Below, piece by piece: positions 28,183 to 38,894 of a stretch of DNA of 64,000 nt (the first letter of the stretch is position 1; each line of letters opens with the position of its first letter). The stretch covers positions 620,001-684,000 of the forward strand of contig NZ_LANS01000001.1 of the NCBI RefSeq assembly GCF_000964685.1, given 5' to 3'. The notes under the pieces were generated by a model. The model did no database searches and was not told the DNA's origin. It was given only the letters and a program-made list of their open reading frames with translations. The position numbers and the translations under genes were made by a program. This DNA is from Anaplasma phagocytophilum str. Webster. GTDB taxonomy: Bacteria > Pseudomonadota > Alphaproteobacteria > Rickettsiales > Anaplasmataceae.

Positions 28183-29445
28183 CTAAGCCAGCATAGCCAG
28201 CGGATTTTCAATGTAGAATTTGAATCTGTTCAAAAACTTAGCTGCCAACGCTCCATCTATTACCCTATGATCCACCGACAAGGTAACTGACATAACATCC
28301 GCAGCAACCACACAATTATCCACAACCACAGGACGCTTCTCAGACTGCCCAACAGCCATAATACAGGACTGAGGAGGATTTATTATTGCATAAAACTCCT
28401 TGATACAAAACATACCAAGGTTTGAGATTGTCAAACAGCCCCCTTGGAACTCATGAGGCAGGAGTTTACGGTCCTTAGCACGGGCAACAAGACTTTTCGC
28501 CGTCTTAGAAAGCTCAGACAAAGTCATCTTATCAGCACCAGCAATAACCGGGGTAAGTAAACCATCATCCAAAGCCACAGCAAATGCAATATCCACATTC
28601 TGATGGTATACTATTTTATCTCCCGCCCATAAAGCGTTAACCTCCGGAAACTCCCGCGCAGCTAATGCAGTTGCCTTTATCACAAGGTCATTAACAGTAA
28701 TTTTGGTCCCCAAAGCTTCAGCGTTGCTATTGATCCTAGATCGTACCTCTAAAAGCTCACCCACCATACAATCTATTGCTAGATAGAAGTGTGGTATATT
28801 GCGCTTCGACTCTGCAAGCCGTTCAGATATAACCTTGCGCATGGTACTGACTTCAACAACGCGACTACCCTCTTGTATAGTCGTATCACTAGTGGGCACA
28901 GAAGCACCCAGCACATCCGCTTTCACTACTCTGCCATATGGCCCAGAACCAGTTATCTTACTGATATCCACTGACAGCTGAGCAGCTAGCTTCTTCGCCA
29001 ATGGACTAGCCTTAACTCTATCACTACCAGATGTAATATGCGCTGTTTCACTCGCCTTGTTAGCAGAACTAGGAGCAACCATATCGCCCGCAACCTTGGC
29101 TGGCGTAGCTTGCAACGCTGCCGAAGCCGCTTCATTCGAAACACTACCTGACGCGCCTTCCGCAGAATGCACCATCTCCAGCAACGCCGCTTCCTCATCT
29201 CCATCTACTTTAATAACAGCAATGCTCTGGTTTACAGCCACATTTTTGCTACCTTCCTCTTTGAGGATTTTGTACATTACACCAGGTTCATCCGCGTATT
29301 CAAACTCTATCACCGCTTTGTCGGTCTCAATATCCGCTACTATATCCCCGGGTTTTACTGCATCTCCGGCATTTTTATGCCACTTCGCTATTGTACCACT
29401 CTTCATAGTAGGCGAGAGGGCAGGCATTAAGACCTTCACTGGCAT
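28183..29445 (-). CDS. pdhC: Pyruvate dehydrogenase E2, dihydrolipoamide acetyltransferase
   Basis: E2 is the core of the pyruvate dehydrogenase complex and transfers acetyl groups to CoA. The 420 residues comprise one lipoyl domain with ETDKA (Lys43), a flexible Ala/Ser-rich linker (about 85-140), the E3-binding domain (SPLAKKLA to GSGPYGRVVKADV, about 147-183) and the catalytic domain ending with DHRVIDG (His393, Asp397). It is followed by the aldolase gene 150 bp downstream on the same strand; E1 and E3 genes are elsewhere. A 2-oxoglutarate E2 is less likely given the single domain set and the LSPTM start. Confidence 0.93.
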   Translation of the reverse strand: MPVKVLMPALSPTMKSGTIAKWHKNAGDAVKPGDIVADIETDKAVIEFEYADEPGVMYKILKEEGSKNVAVNQSIAVIKVDGDEEAALLEMVHSAEGASGSVSNEAASAALQATPAKVAGDMVAPSSANKASETAHITSGSDRVKASPLAKKLAAQLSVDISKITGSGPYGRVVKADVLGASVPTSDTTIQEGSRVVEVSTMRKVISERLAESKRNIPHFYLAIDCMVGELLEVRSRINSNAEALGTKITVNDLVIKATALAAREFPEVNALWAGDKIVYHQNVDIAFAVALDDGLLTPVIAGADKMTLSELSKTAKSLVARAKDRKLLPHEFQGGCLTISNLGMFCIKEFYAIINPPQSCIMAVGQSEKRPVVVDNCVVAADVMSVTLSVDHRVIDGALAAKFLNRFKFYIENPLAMLA

Positions 29446-29643
29446 ATCAACAACTCAAAATTACATCGTAAAGTAAGAACCTCGTTTACAACATAGCAAT
29501 GTTGGTGTCAATTCAATTGGGACGTAACCCTAGTACGTTAGTGATGATACAACGTTGCAATAATGCTTCTACAGACCTTGATTAAATGCACGCTTGCAGC
29601 AGATATGCTCGCATATTCCCTGTGCTCATCACAGGAAGATCTC

Positions 29644-30795
29644 TTAATATCTCCTTGAAGAAACGGCAGCAACAACCTGATGGTAGAAACCCCCAGCAAA
29701 AGCAGAGATTTCAGGAGAAAGCTGATAACTCAACCCAGCCTTTAACCTATAAGCAAGCTTAGGAGTGATATGCCCATCAACAACGCCCACGAAGTTCCCA
29801 CCGAGACCAACGCAAGCATAAGGAACAACGCCTAAACCTTCACTAAGAAGATCATAACAAGCATTAACCATCACAGAAGTAGAAGAAACCGCCCTAATTT
29901 CAACAACCTCACCCCCTTCAATAGTTTTAGCAAGTAACCCTGCTACTATGGTTTTTTCGTCAGAGGTGAGCTTTGTGAGGTCTGTGGCTACAGCTTTGGC
30001 GTTGCTATTAGGGTCACCTTCTATGTTCTTGCTGCTGCCGTCGCTTGCTCGCCCTCTAGGCCAGTTTTTACCCTCACCGACTTTGACAGTGTTGACAAAC
30101 CCACTCAAAGATTTAGGTCCCGTTGCCTGTGATGTGTTTCCTAAACCGCTACACTGTGTAGTCTCTTCATTGCTGTATGTACTCGTTAATTCCGCAACGT
30201 ATGCTTTTCCCTTCGTAGCCTTTATAGCAGCATGACCCCCATCACAAACCTTCTTATCAATACCGGGATGAGAAACCCCAACCGCCTTAGCAAACTGAAC
30301 AATATCTTTACCAGAGGTCTTGGCAAGAGCAGCAGCAAGGTTATCAGTCTGCCCAGTAACAACATCATAAGCTAACTCCTTAGCTAGTAGATATACTGTA
30401 TCAGCTTCATCTTCCTTACTACCACTATCTCTAATACCCTTGGTCTTGAAGCGCTCGTAACCAATCTCAAGCTCAACCCTGGCACCACCAATACCATAAC
30501 CAACACTGCCTTCCATAGCTACAAGCATGTTGTCCTTAAACCCAATCCGAGGATCAGGTGTGTTCCAGTCAAACTTGTGTGACTCTAGCTTTACACTCTT
30601 TCCATCCTTTAAGTATGGATATACTGCCTTTGTCTCTCCGTTACTCTCCCTTATACTAAAATCTCTTATCTTGCTAAACGCTGGACTGTAATCCAAACCA
30701 ACATAGAAATATCCCGCACCACCAGTCTCCAAAGCGCTAACGTCATCATGAGCCCTGACATCATTCCCAGCCATGACTATAGCCATAGACATCAT
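29644..30795 (-). CDS. p44: P44/Msp2 family copy, 3'-truncated (QC class)
   Basis: The frame opens at MMSMAIVM within the signal peptide; upstream codons read RKLLLGSV in frame without an ATG. The N-terminal half and a QCSGLGN hypervariable region (with NWPRG, the only copy with R in place of T) are complete. The C-terminal half breaks at GGFYHQVVA and ends in an unrelated SSRRY, losing about 45 residues. It lies just downstream of connector A. It is probably a silent donor. Confidence 0.9.
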   Translation of the reverse strand: MMSMAIVMAGNDVRAHDDVSALETGGAGYFYVGLDYSPAFSKIRDFSIRESNGETKAVYPYLKDGKSVKLESHKFDWNTPDPRIGFKDNMLVAMEGSVGYGIGGARVELEIGYERFKTKGIRDSGSKEDEADTVYLLAKELAYDVVTGQTDNLAAALAKTSGKDIVQFAKAVGVSHPGIDKKVCDGGHAAIKATKGKAYVAELTSTYSNEETTQCSGLGNTSQATGPKSLSGFVNTVKVGEGKNWPRGRASDGSSKNIEGDPNSNAKAVATDLTKLTSDEKTIVAGLLAKTIEGGEVVEIRAVSSTSVMVNACYDLLSEGLGVVPYACVGLGGNFVGVVDGHITPKLAYRLKAGLSYQLSPEISAFAGGFYHQVVAAVSSRRY

Positions 30796-30819
30796 TACGC
30801 TTCCTAATAATAGCTTACG

Positions 30820-31105
30820 TCCAATAATAACCGCGGTATCGAGATTTGGTTTTCAGCTTTGAGAGAACATTCACTAATGTTTTCGAAACTGAAAGATATT
30901 CCACAGAACAGTATCTCAGTGATATCTTTGCAATGGGTTTTTATAGGTTAATTCTCCCAATACCTCAGGAAACAATTATCGCGTCTATCAAATAATTGAT
31001 CCATAAATAGCGCAATAATAGAACCACTAATATGAGCAAGACTACCTGATAATTACATTCAAGACATACATAGTATCAAGGGTCCTGGATATAAAACCCC
31101 CATTA
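30820..31105. repeat. Connector A, copy 3
   Basis: This is homologous to 2915-3190 over its full length. The + strand frame 30846-30995 has exactly the same length (50 codons including the stop) and no indel relative to 2936-3085. The 200 bp after it (to 31310) hold nothing recognisable. Confidence 0.8.
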
Positions 31106-31310
31106 TGGTACCTCAAGGTTAACCCATAGGCAGAACAAGACATACAAAAGCTGACACTACATCCTAAGATCTAAAATTACTAAACAAAGCATACCTGAGA
31201 CTGCTTCTGGATATGCGGAATAGCGTGGTTACTTAGTCAACTTGTAAATGAAGCGCGTGTAATCAAGATCGGATGAAACTTGCTCTTTACTATTAAGCGA
31301 ATAGACCTCC

Positions 31311-31640
31311 ACGATAGTTTTTTCTTCAGGAGTGACTTACTTTACTAGGTCTTTTTCTGCTATAGCTGCGGTGTTGTAGTTTCTAACAGGCCTAGGGGGT
31401 TCCAATACTTGCAGCTGGCGAAATGAGACAATTCTTCTACCATCTCCTTTTAGCGTTGCAAGCACAAAGTCACTCAACACTTTTGGTGAAGAACAGCCCA
31501 CTCTACAGCTTCGCTTGACCTATCACGGGTAGTATCGGCGATAGCCTCCAATCTTGATTGCTGTTACCAAGCTTCGTCTTGCCACTGATATCAGGGCGAG
31601 CAATCTCCCTCAAGAGCTGTAGCAAGATATACTTTTTAGG
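31311..31640 (-). pseudogene. Heavily decayed p44 copy (LC class)
   Basis: In the minus direction, recognisable but broken pieces appear in the correct order: the codons around VCVTK/DISG, the DFV..TLK..GSKNW block (rendered on the + strand as TTCTACCATCTCCTTTTAGCG), then AKDLV and EEKTIV. Frames are broken throughout. The class is judged from the DGSKNW-type block. It shows that unneeded copies erode in place. Confidence 0.65.
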
Positions 31641-31745
31641 TATGCGTCTATTTTTCTCTTCACTCAATGTCACAATACCAATATCATTTCATGGGTCTGT
31701 TGGCCTAGGAACCAGTGCTTAGGAAAATCACCGAAGAGGAGTTAC

Positions 31746-32762
31746 GTGAAAGTCACTGCATCAAAACTGAAGGACTTTTTTAGTAATCCTGGGGCTTATG
31801 GCAGTGTGTTATTGTATGGTAATGATTACAGCAGAATAAGCCATTACACACAAAAAATCATAAATCTTCTTACATGCAAAGAAGAATTTTCAGTATTGCG
31901 TACAGAATTCTCACATGCCAGCAAGGAACCTGAGCAATTGTTTGTAGATTTATCAACTGTACCCATGTTCCATCAAAAGTCTTTGGTGATCCTAACAGAC
32001 GCGAAAGATTCCTTGAGCCCTGATTTAAGGACTGCTGTTGATAACTTAAATCCCTGTCACTGCTACGTAATAGTGCAGGCTAAAGAACTATCTAGCACGT
32101 CTTCGCTCCGCACATATTACAACAATCATGTAATGTACGCAGCCATTGCTTGTTACAAGGAAGATAACATCAACAATATAGTAGCAGAGTTTCTTGCTGA
32201 AAATCAGGTTACTTATAATACTGAGACATTTGCTCTTTTGTGTAACTTGCTGCAGACAAGCAATGCTTGCATACAACCTGAGTTGGAAAAGCTACTACTG
32301 TATCTGGGCACGAAAAGAAATCTATCTATAGAAGATCTTCAGGAGAGCTTTGCTGCGGACTTTGACCCTGCACTGGACGACATCTGTGTTGCGATAGCCG
32401 ACGGGAATTTAAAGAGCTTTAATAGAGCTGCTGATGCGCTTCTACAAAACAAGATTGCAGCGGTGCTTATAATAAGGTCAAGCATCAAATACTTTATGAC
32501 GTTAGAGTACTTGCTAAGGAAAGTTAGAAGTGGATGTGATATTAATACGGCAGTAAAATCTGTCCAGCCTCCCATATTTTTTCGCCTTGTGGCTCAATTA
32601 AAGAAACATGTTTCTACTGTTCCCTATCAGATGGTACAGTTAATCTTACGCAGGTTACATGAAGCTGAGGTACAGTGTAAACTTTCAGACTCGTCACAGG
32701 AATCCATGTTCCGATATCTAATGTATTCTCTAATACTCAGCATACAGCAAATCCGTAGGTAA
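31746..32762 (+). CDS. holA: DNA polymerase III subunit delta
   Basis: HolA is the clamp-loader subunit that opens the beta sliding clamp. The 338 residues match the family: an N-terminal AAA-like domain without a P-loop (VLLYGNDYSRI, then TVPMFHQKSLVIL), a middle helical bundle and a C-terminal collar domain (LLYLGTKRNLSIEDL, then the helical LLRKVRSG region). The GTG start at 31746 follows GAGGAG. It is a single gene flanked on both sides by p44 remnants. Confidence 0.93.
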   Translation: MKVTASKLKDFFSNPGAYGSVLLYGNDYSRISHYTQKIINLLTCKEEFSVLRTEFSHASKEPEQLFVDLSTVPMFHQKSLVILTDAKDSLSPDLRTAVDNLNPCHCYVIVQAKELSSTSSLRTYYNNHVMYAAIACYKEDNINNIVAEFLAENQVTYNTETFALLCNLLQTSNACIQPELEKLLLYLGTKRNLSIEDLQESFAADFDPALDDICVAIADGNLKSFNRAADALLQNKIAAVLIIRSSIKYFMTLEYLLRKVRSGCDINTAVKSVQPPIFFRLVAQLKKHVSTVPYQMVQLILRRLHEAEVQCKLSDSSQESMFRYLMYSLILSIQQIRR

Positions 32763-32790
32763 GGATAAAAGCCAAGAGCAGCTTATCCTA
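32763..32790 (+). terminator. Possible terminator after holA
   Basis: A 7-bp stem (AGGATAA / TTATCCT) with a partly paired interior starts at the holA stop codon. No run of U follows, so it is a weak call. Confidence 0.4.
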
Positions 32791-32859
32791 CTTGTTATTT
32801 GTGCGTACAGTACTATCAACAATGAGCTGACATAATTAGGTCTTTACTAAGTACATTGT

Positions 32860-32908
32860 TCACTATGTATACCAAGATCCCATGCAATAACTCTTATTAT
32901 TAAAAAGG
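32860..32908. repeat. Connector C, copy 2
   Basis: The sequence ATACCAAGATCC, GCAATAACTCTTATTATTAA and a short A-run precedes a p44 copy beginning at KTKGIRD, as at 36180-36224. Here no p44 3' end precedes it. Confidence 0.75.
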
Positions 32909-33694
32909 AAGACCAAGGGTATTAGAGATAGTGGTAGTAAGGAAGATGAAGCTGATACAGTATATCTACTGGCTAAGGAGTTAGCTTATGATGTTGTTAC
33001 TGGACAGACTGATAAGCTTACTGCTGCTCTTGCTAAGACCTCCGGGAAGGACTTTGTTCAGTTTGCTAAGGCGGTTGGGGTTTCTCATCCTAATATCGAT
33101 GGGAAGGTTTGTAAGACTACGCTAGGGCACACGAGTGCGGATAGCTACGGTGTGTATGGGGAGTTAACAGGCCAGGCGAGTGCGAGTGAGACATCGTTAT
33201 GTGGTGGTAAGGGTAAAAATAGTAGTGGTGGTGGAGCTGCTCCCGAAGTTTTAAGGGACTTTGTAAAGAAATCTCTGAAAGATGGGGGCCAAAACTGGCC
33301 AACATCTAGGGCGACCGAGAGTTCACCTAAGACTAAATCTGAAACTAACGACAATGCAAAAGCTGTCGCTAAAGACCTAGTAGACCTTAATCCTGATGAA
33401 AAAACCATAGTAGCTGGGTTACTAGCTAAAACTATTGAAGGGGGCGAGGTTGTTGAAATCAGGGCAGTTTCTTCTACTTCTGTGATGGTCAATGCTTGTT
33501 ATGATCTTCTTAGTGAAGGTTTAGGTGTTGTTCCTTATGCTTGCGTCGGGCTCGGTGGTAACTTCGTGGGCGTTGTTGATGGGCATATCACAATCCGTTG
33601 GGCTTCGACCCTATATGCTCACAGCAAGTCACTAGGCAAAATTGGAGCTGCATCACTCCGAAACAGACTACGATCAGCGATTCTCCATACCTAG
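32909..33694 (+). pseudogene. p44: p44 copy lacking both ends (LC class)
   Basis: An uninterrupted frame starts at [10 protein letters not shown], passes an LC-class hypervariable region (SLCGGKG, NWPTS) and the conserved VVDGHIT, then leaves P44 homology at 33591 and stops in connector B at 33694. There is no start codon before 33152. Both hypervariable flanks needed for gene conversion are present. Confidence 0.9.
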
Positions 33695-33945
33695 TAGATC
33701 AGTACAGTGGCTTTATACTCTTACCCAGCATGAAATACTTGCTATCTAAGAATCTCCTCTAAAACTTTCCAGAGGTTATCTGCACTTTGAGGAAAGCTAA
33801 TCTGTGTCTGATGCGTATGGTGTTGCATGCATTACAGGTTCCAGCTGTCTTACAGTCTCTGGAGATGTTATTAGGGGTGCATCTATGAAACTCTGGAACA
33901 TATCACTGCAATACGATCTTGATTAGAAAACACTGATAAGTGTGA
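33592..33945. repeat. Connector B, copy 3, with an extension shared with 47.5 kb
   Basis: The first 240 bp are the reverse complement of 14515-14774 with a diverged left end. Then follows a further 110-bp block (TTCCAGCTGTCTTACAGTCT and flanking bases) that recurs, reverse-complemented, at about 47500-47640. The downstream p44 3' half seen elsewhere is absent here. Confidence 0.78.
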
Positions 33946-34046
33946 CAACTGCCTATGAATCGCTAGGTATACCAAGCCTACGTACGTAATAAATCTTATT
34001 ATTAGATAAAGAGTATAAGGGATAGAGGAAAAGTATTATTAGAGAG
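33946..34046. repeat. Connector D, copy 1
   Basis: About 100 bp beginning TATGAATCGCTAGG are nearly identical to 44795-44881. Both run into p44 at the DTVYLL codons through GAGGATGAAACAG. A related joint is seen reverse-complemented at 26600-26640 and 49874-49900. Confidence 0.82.
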
Positions 34047-34919
34047 GATGAAACAGTATATCTACTAGCTAAGGAGTTAGCTTATGATGTTGTTACTGGG
34101 CAGACTGATTAGCTTACTGCTGCTCTTGCCAAAACTTCCGGTAAAGACTTTGTTCAGTTTGCTAAGACTCTTGGAATTTCTCATTCCGATATTGATGGGA
34201 AGATTTGTAAGACGAAGCCGAAAAGCGGGGCTGCGGATAATTTTGGGAAGTATGGCGCAAAATCTGATATAGCTACGGATAGTACGACCACACTATGTGC
34301 TGGTGAGGGACACACGAGTGGGGGTACGGGACCGCAGTATTTGAGGGACTTTGTCGAGAAAACTCTAAAAGAGGATGGAAACGGGAATTGGCCTACGTCT
34401 ACTGCTAAAGCGCATGATAAGAAACCTCCTCCTGAAACTAACGACAACGCCAAAGCCGTAGCTAAAGACCTAGTAGATCTTAATCGTGACGAAAAAACCA
34501 TAGTAGCAGGATTACTAGCTAAAACTATTGAAGGGGGTGAAGTTGTTGAGATCAGGGCGGTTTCTTCTACTTCCGTGATGGTTAATGCTTGTTATGATCT
34601 TCTTAGTGAAGGTTTAGGCGTTGTTCCTTACGCTTGTGTCGGTCTCGGAGGTAACTTCGTGGGCGTTGTTGATGGGCATATCACTCCTAAGCTTGCTTAT
34701 AGATTAAAGGCTGGCTTGAGTTATCAGCTCTCTCCTGAAATCTCTGCTTTTGCTGGGGGTTTCTACCATCGTGTTGTGGGAGATGGTGTTTATGATGATC
34801 TGCCAGCTCAACGTCTTGTAGATGATACTAGTCCGGCGGGCCGTACTAAGGATACTGCTGTTGCTAACTTCTCCATGGCTTATGTCGGTGGGGAATTTGG
34901 TGTTAGGTTCGCTTTTTAA
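34047..34919 (+). pseudogene. p44: 5'-truncated p44 copy with a nonsense codon (LC class)
   Basis: Homology starts at the TVYLLAKEL codons and runs in one frame to the normal FGVRFAF stop, but an in-frame TAG at 34110-34112 replaces the lysine codon of [10 protein letters not shown]. The hypervariable region has TLCAG and NWPTS. The mutation would not affect its use as a donor, because it lies in a conserved flank that can be excluded from the converted tract. Confidence 0.9.
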
Positions 34920-34931
34920 GGTGGTTTGTTG

Positions 34932-34962
34932 GAAGCGGGGTAAGTCAAACTTACCCCGCTTC
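34932..34962. repeat. Palindrome in the 60-bp p44-p44 spacer, copy 2
   Basis: The same 14-bp inverted repeat as at 13387-13417 appears here in the opposite overall orientation, with loop CAA. It lies between the FGVRFAF stop at 34919 and the MRSRSKL start at 34980. Confidence 0.9.
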
Positions 34963-34979
34963 TATTAGGGAGTTAGTAT

Positions 34980-36176
34980 ATGAGATCTAGAAGTAAGCTA
35001 TTTTTAGGAAGCGTAATGATGTCTATGGCTATAGTCATGGCTGGGAATGATGTCAGGGCTCATGATGACGTTAGCGCTTTGGAGACTGGTGGTGCGGGAT
35101 ATTTCTATGTTGGTTTGGATTACAGTCCAGCGTTTAGCAAGATAAGAGATTTTAGTATAAGGGAGAGTAACGGAGAGACTAAGGCAGTATATCCATACTT
35201 AAAGGATGGAAAGAGTGTAAAGCTAGAGTCTAACAAGTTTGACTGGAACACACCTGATCCTCGGATTGGGTTTAAGGACAACATGCTTGTAGCTATGGAA
35301 GGCAGTGTTGGTTATGGTATTGGTGGTGCCAGGGTTGAGCTTGAGATTGGTTACGAGCGCTTCAAGACCAAGGGTATTAGAGATAGTGGTAGTAAGGAAG
35401 ATGAAGCAGATACAGTATATCTACTAGCTAAGGAGTTAGCTTATGATGTTGTTACTGGGCAGACTGATAACCTTGCCGCTGCTCTGGCCAAAACCTCCGG
35501 TAAGGATATTGTTCAGTTTGCCAATGCTGTGAAAATTTCTAGCCCTACCATCGATGGGAAGGTTTGTAGTGGAAAACATGCAGCGTTGCAAGCTGGTCAA
35601 GGAACGACGTATCATGAAAAACCACACCAAACTGATAACAATACTGCGCAATGTAGCGGGTTAGGCAGCGGAAGCGCGGGAGCAGACCAAAAGTTTTTGA
35701 GTAAGTTTGTGAGTGCTGTAGGGTTGTCGGAGAATAAAAACTGGCCTACTGGTCAGGCTGGGAAGAGCAGTAGTGGTCCTGTGGTGGGTGCTCCTAATAG
35801 CAACGCCAACGCTATGGCTAGAGACTTGGTAGATCTTAATCGAGACGAAAAAACCATAGTAGCAGGGTTACTAGCTAAGACTATTGAAGGGGGTGAAGTT
35901 GTTGAGATCAGGGCGGTTTCTTCTACTTCTGTGATGGTCAATGCTTGTTATGATCTTCTTAGTGAAGGTTTAGGCGTTGTTCCTTATGCTTGTGTTGGTC
36001 TTGGGGGTAACTTCGTCGGCGTGGTTGATGGGCATATCACTCCTAAGCTTGCTTATAGGTTAAAGGCTGGCTTGAGTTATCAGCTCTCTCCTGAAATCTC
36101 CGCTTTTGCGGGTGGATTCTACCATCGCGTTGTGGGAGATGGCGTTTATGATGATCTTCCGGCTCAACTACTTTAA
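34980..36176 (+). CDS. p44: P44/Msp2 family copy, intact start, cut at DLPAQ (QC class)
   Basis: It has the canonical [14 protein letters not shown] start with AGGGAG upstream, the full N-terminal half, a [13 protein letters not shown] hypervariable region and a C-terminal half that breaks after DLPAQ and ends LL in connector C. About 40 residues of the C-terminus, including the last beta-strands, are missing. The hypervariable region is almost the same as that of 12083-13369. The [14 protein letters not shown] block is also found in the copies at 44.9 and 49.0 kb. Confidence 0.92.
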   Translation: MRSRSKLFLGSVMMSMAIVMAGNDVRAHDDVSALETGGAGYFYVGLDYSPAFSKIRDFSIRESNGETKAVYPYLKDGKSVKLESNKFDWNTPDPRIGFKDNMLVAMEGSVGYGIGGARVELEIGYERFKTKGIRDSGSKEDEADTVYLLAKELAYDVVTGQTDNLAAALAKTSGKDIVQFANAVKISSPTIDGKVCSGKHAALQAGQGTTYHEKPHQTDNNTAQCSGLGSGSAGADQKFLSKFVSAVGLSENKNWPTGQAGKSSSGPVVGAPNSNANAMARDLVDLNRDEKTIVAGLLAKTIEGGEVVEIRAVSSTSVMVNACYDLLSEGLGVVPYACVGLGGNFVGVVDGHITPKLAYRLKAGLSYQLSPEISAFAGGFYHRVVGDGVYDDLPAQLL

Positions 36177-36224
36177 ATCACAGGTATATCAAGATCCTAA
36201 GCAATAACTCTTATTATTAAAAGG
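36177..36224. repeat. Connector C, copy 3
   Basis: This joins DLPAQLL-stop to KTKGIRD exactly as at 14333-14381. Confidence 0.8.
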
Positions 36225-36962
36225 AAGACCAAGGGTATTAGAGATAGTGGTAGTAAGGAAGATGAAGCTGATACAGTATATCTACTAGCTAAGGAGTTAG
36301 CTTATGATGTTGTTACTGGGCAGACTGATAACCTTGCCGCTGCTCTGGCCAAAACCTCCGGTAAAGACATCGTTCAGTTTGCTAAGACTCTTAATATTTC
36401 TCACTCTAATATCGATGGCAAGGTTTGTGTGACGAAGAAGGGAAGCAGTAATGCTAATAGCTATGGGGTGTATGCCGAAGAAACTGACGCTAAAAACGAT
36501 CAAGCGAAAAGGGGGACAGCACTATGTGGTGGGCATGGCTCTACTCACACAAGTGGACAGACTGCCGCACAGACTACTCCACAAGTTTTAAGAGACTTTG
36601 CAGAGAATACTCTAAAAGATGGCAAGAACTGGCCAACATCAACAGCTGCTAAGGATGCAGTACAACAGGCTAAACAAAACGACAATGCCAACGCCGTAGC
36701 CACAGACCTAGTAGCTCTTAATCGTGAAGAAAAAACCATAGTAGCAGGGTTACTAGCTAAGACTATTGAAGGGGGTGAAGTTGTTGAGATTAGGGCAGTT
36801 TCTTCTACTTCTGTGATGGTCAATGCTTGTTATGATCTTCTTAGTGAAGGTTTAGGTGTTGTCCCTTATGCTTGTGTTGGTCTCGGTGGAAACTTCGTTG
36901 GTGTTGTTGACGAGTACAGCACAATCCGTACGTCTTTAACCCTATATGCCCGTAGAAAGTAA
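36225..36962 (+). pseudogene. p44: p44 copy lacking both ends (LC class)
   Basis: One frame runs from [10 protein letters not shown] through an LC-class hypervariable region (ALCGGHG, NWPTS) to VVDE at about 36911, then into connector B with a stop at 36962. The P44 3' segment resumes only as a scrap at about 37147. Structure and breakpoints match the copies at 14.4-15.7 kb and 32.9 kb. Confidence 0.9.
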
Positions 36963-37172
36963 CTAGGCAAAATTGGAGCTGCATCACTCCGAAACAGACT
37001 ACGATCAGCGATTCTCCATACCTAGTAGATCAGTACAGTGGCTTTATACTCTTACCCAGCATGAAAAATACTTGCTATATATAAATCTCCCCGCTGACCT
37101 CAGAAAGGTGATCTGTACTTCGAGAGGAATTTAGGATAGTGTTTAGAACATCACTCACTCCTAAGCTTGCTA
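36912..37172. repeat. Connector B, copy 4, with p44 scrap
   Basis: This is the reverse complement of 14515-14774 with a diverged left end, and it lacks about 50 bp on the right. It ends in CACTCCTAAGCTTGCT (about 37153-37171), the HITPKLA codons of p44, which confirms that B sits inside p44. Confidence 0.78.
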
Positions 37173-37687
37173 GGTCAATAACTAATATTTTTAGCACCAA
37201 ACCCCCATGTAGTGTACCAGCTTTACGTATCACACATGTCAACAGTTGCTTTCACTTAGATGTTTGCCCGATATAAATCTAAAAACTCATAGATTGTTCA
37301 AACATATTCTCCCCAAAGTATGCATCGCTCTATACACGTTAATGAATGCAAAAGCGTTTATCCATAATGCTTTTGACAAGCTAGTTATGGACATGCATTT
37401 GTAGAGATGCAGAATATATCTGCATTTGATGTGGTTATACGAGCAACGTAAACCCTGATTAACCATCAACGCTACTCTCCATAGCTACGCATGTTGCACG
37501 TAAATTCCATCTTGCTTGAGAATTAGTAGGGTTTGCCGTTAAAGTGTGAGTGAGTACACCCCATACTCTACATTATGTCATGAGTATCACGATAAAACAC
37601 CCTAAAGGGCGTACCCGAGCTAATACGCAATACGATGTACGATAACCAATGAACCGGAGAACTCAATCCTTAGCCAAAAACAAGCCC
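37173..37687. other. Gene-free region with a possible p44 scrap
   Basis: About 500 bp have no supported gene. At 37470-37512, minus strand, CTCTCCATAGCTACGCATGTTG resembles the NMLVAMEGS codons of p44, but the match is short and weak. Confidence 0.35.
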
Positions 37688-38677
37688 TTAAAAACGTCTG
37701 TTCACGGCACTGTTAAGTAGGTTGAGCAGCTTTTGTTTGTACGCTGAATCAGGAAAATGAGAGAGCTGCTTCTCAGCAATAGCTATGTACTCCTTTGCAA
37801 GTCCTACAGATTTTTCTATTGCGTTCTGTGCCATGATATAAGAAAAAGCAAGATCCGGATCAGGGCGCTCTCTAGACAATGCACCGCGTAATCCTATGCG
37901 ATCTTTTTCCGATGCACCTTCGTAAGCTATAATTAATGGAAGAGTTACCTTACCACTCACGATATCATTGTACGTGCGCTTTCCTAATTCATTTTGATTC
38001 GCTGTATAGTCCAAGATATCATCCAAAATTTGAAATACTATGCCAAAATTAAATCCCCAATCCCTCAGAGCATTTCGCTGCAGCGTTCCCACATCGTGTA
38101 AAACAGCGGCAGATTCACACGCTGCCGAAAATAAGACAGCAGTTTTGGAAGATATAATCTCTAAATACTTGGTACGCGAGATATCTAAACTAGAGCTATG
38201 TACCAGTTGTTGCATTTCTCCAGAAACTATAATACTCGCAGTGTTCGAGAGCACAGATAGCAACTGTATGCTATTACACGAGACTATCCACTGAAAAGCA
38301 GTCGCGAAAAGAAAATCCCCAACCAAAATGCTCGCCTTGTTGCCCCAGATACTGTTCGCAGTTTCCACTCCACGACGCATGTCACTCTTGTCCACAACAT
38401 CGTCGTGCAGCAAAGTTGCACTATGTAGAAATTCTATAGCGGCAGCAACCACTATTCTTCTCGCATCGGTACAACCCAACATACCACATGCAGCCAAAAG
38501 CATGACCGGCCTAGTCCTCTTTCCACCAGACAATATGAGATGTTGTATTATGTCAGCAATAAGCTGAACCTCACTATGCCGCTGTTTCACAATAAGACTC
38601 TCCATCTCCTGTAACTCAGAAGCAACGAGAAGCTTCAAATCATCTAACGCACTGGAAAAAGTATTTGGCACTCCCAT
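37688..38677 (-). CDS. ispB: Long-chain polyprenyl diphosphate synthase (octaprenyl type)
   Basis: The enzyme makes the side chain of ubiquinone from IPP. The 329 residues (ATG at 38677) show GGKRTRP near 52, the first Asp-rich motif LLHDDVVD near 90, GEMQQL, and the second Asp-rich motif FQILDDILDY near 210. The second motif and overall length fit trans-prenyltransferases. Product chain length cannot be read from sequence alone; the residues before the first motif (IEFLHSAT) lack bulky aromatics, consistent with a long product. It would use IPP made by the IspD/IspF pathway. Confidence 0.92.
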   Translation of the reverse strand: MGVPNTFSSALDDLKLLVASELQEMESLIVKQRHSEVQLIADIIQHLILSGGKRTRPVMLLAACGMLGCTDARRIVVAAAIEFLHSATLLHDDVVDKSDMRRGVETANSIWGNKASILVGDFLFATAFQWIVSCNSIQLLSVLSNTASIIVSGEMQQLVHSSSLDISRTKYLEIISSKTAVLFSAACESAAVLHDVGTLQRNALRDWGFNFGIVFQILDDILDYTANQNELGKRTYNDIVSGKVTLPLIIAYEGASEKDRIGLRGALSRERPDPDLAFSYIMAQNAIEKSVGLAKEYIAIAEKQLSHFPDSAYKQKLLNLLNSAVNRRF

Positions 38678-38894
38678 CCTCTCCACTTACTCGCGCGTGC
38701 CGCCCAATGGAAGGCAACTAAGCGTAACAAACCTGCACCCAGACGAAACCACTAAAAGGATACCACGCCACACAATAACACATCGGGCGCACAACAAAAA
38801 CTCAGCTCACAGGCTAGCGCATCTGTCGTGCACAAAACTCAAACACCTAAGGCCATGCCCCAGTACTACCCCTACACCCGATCGGCCACCAGCG

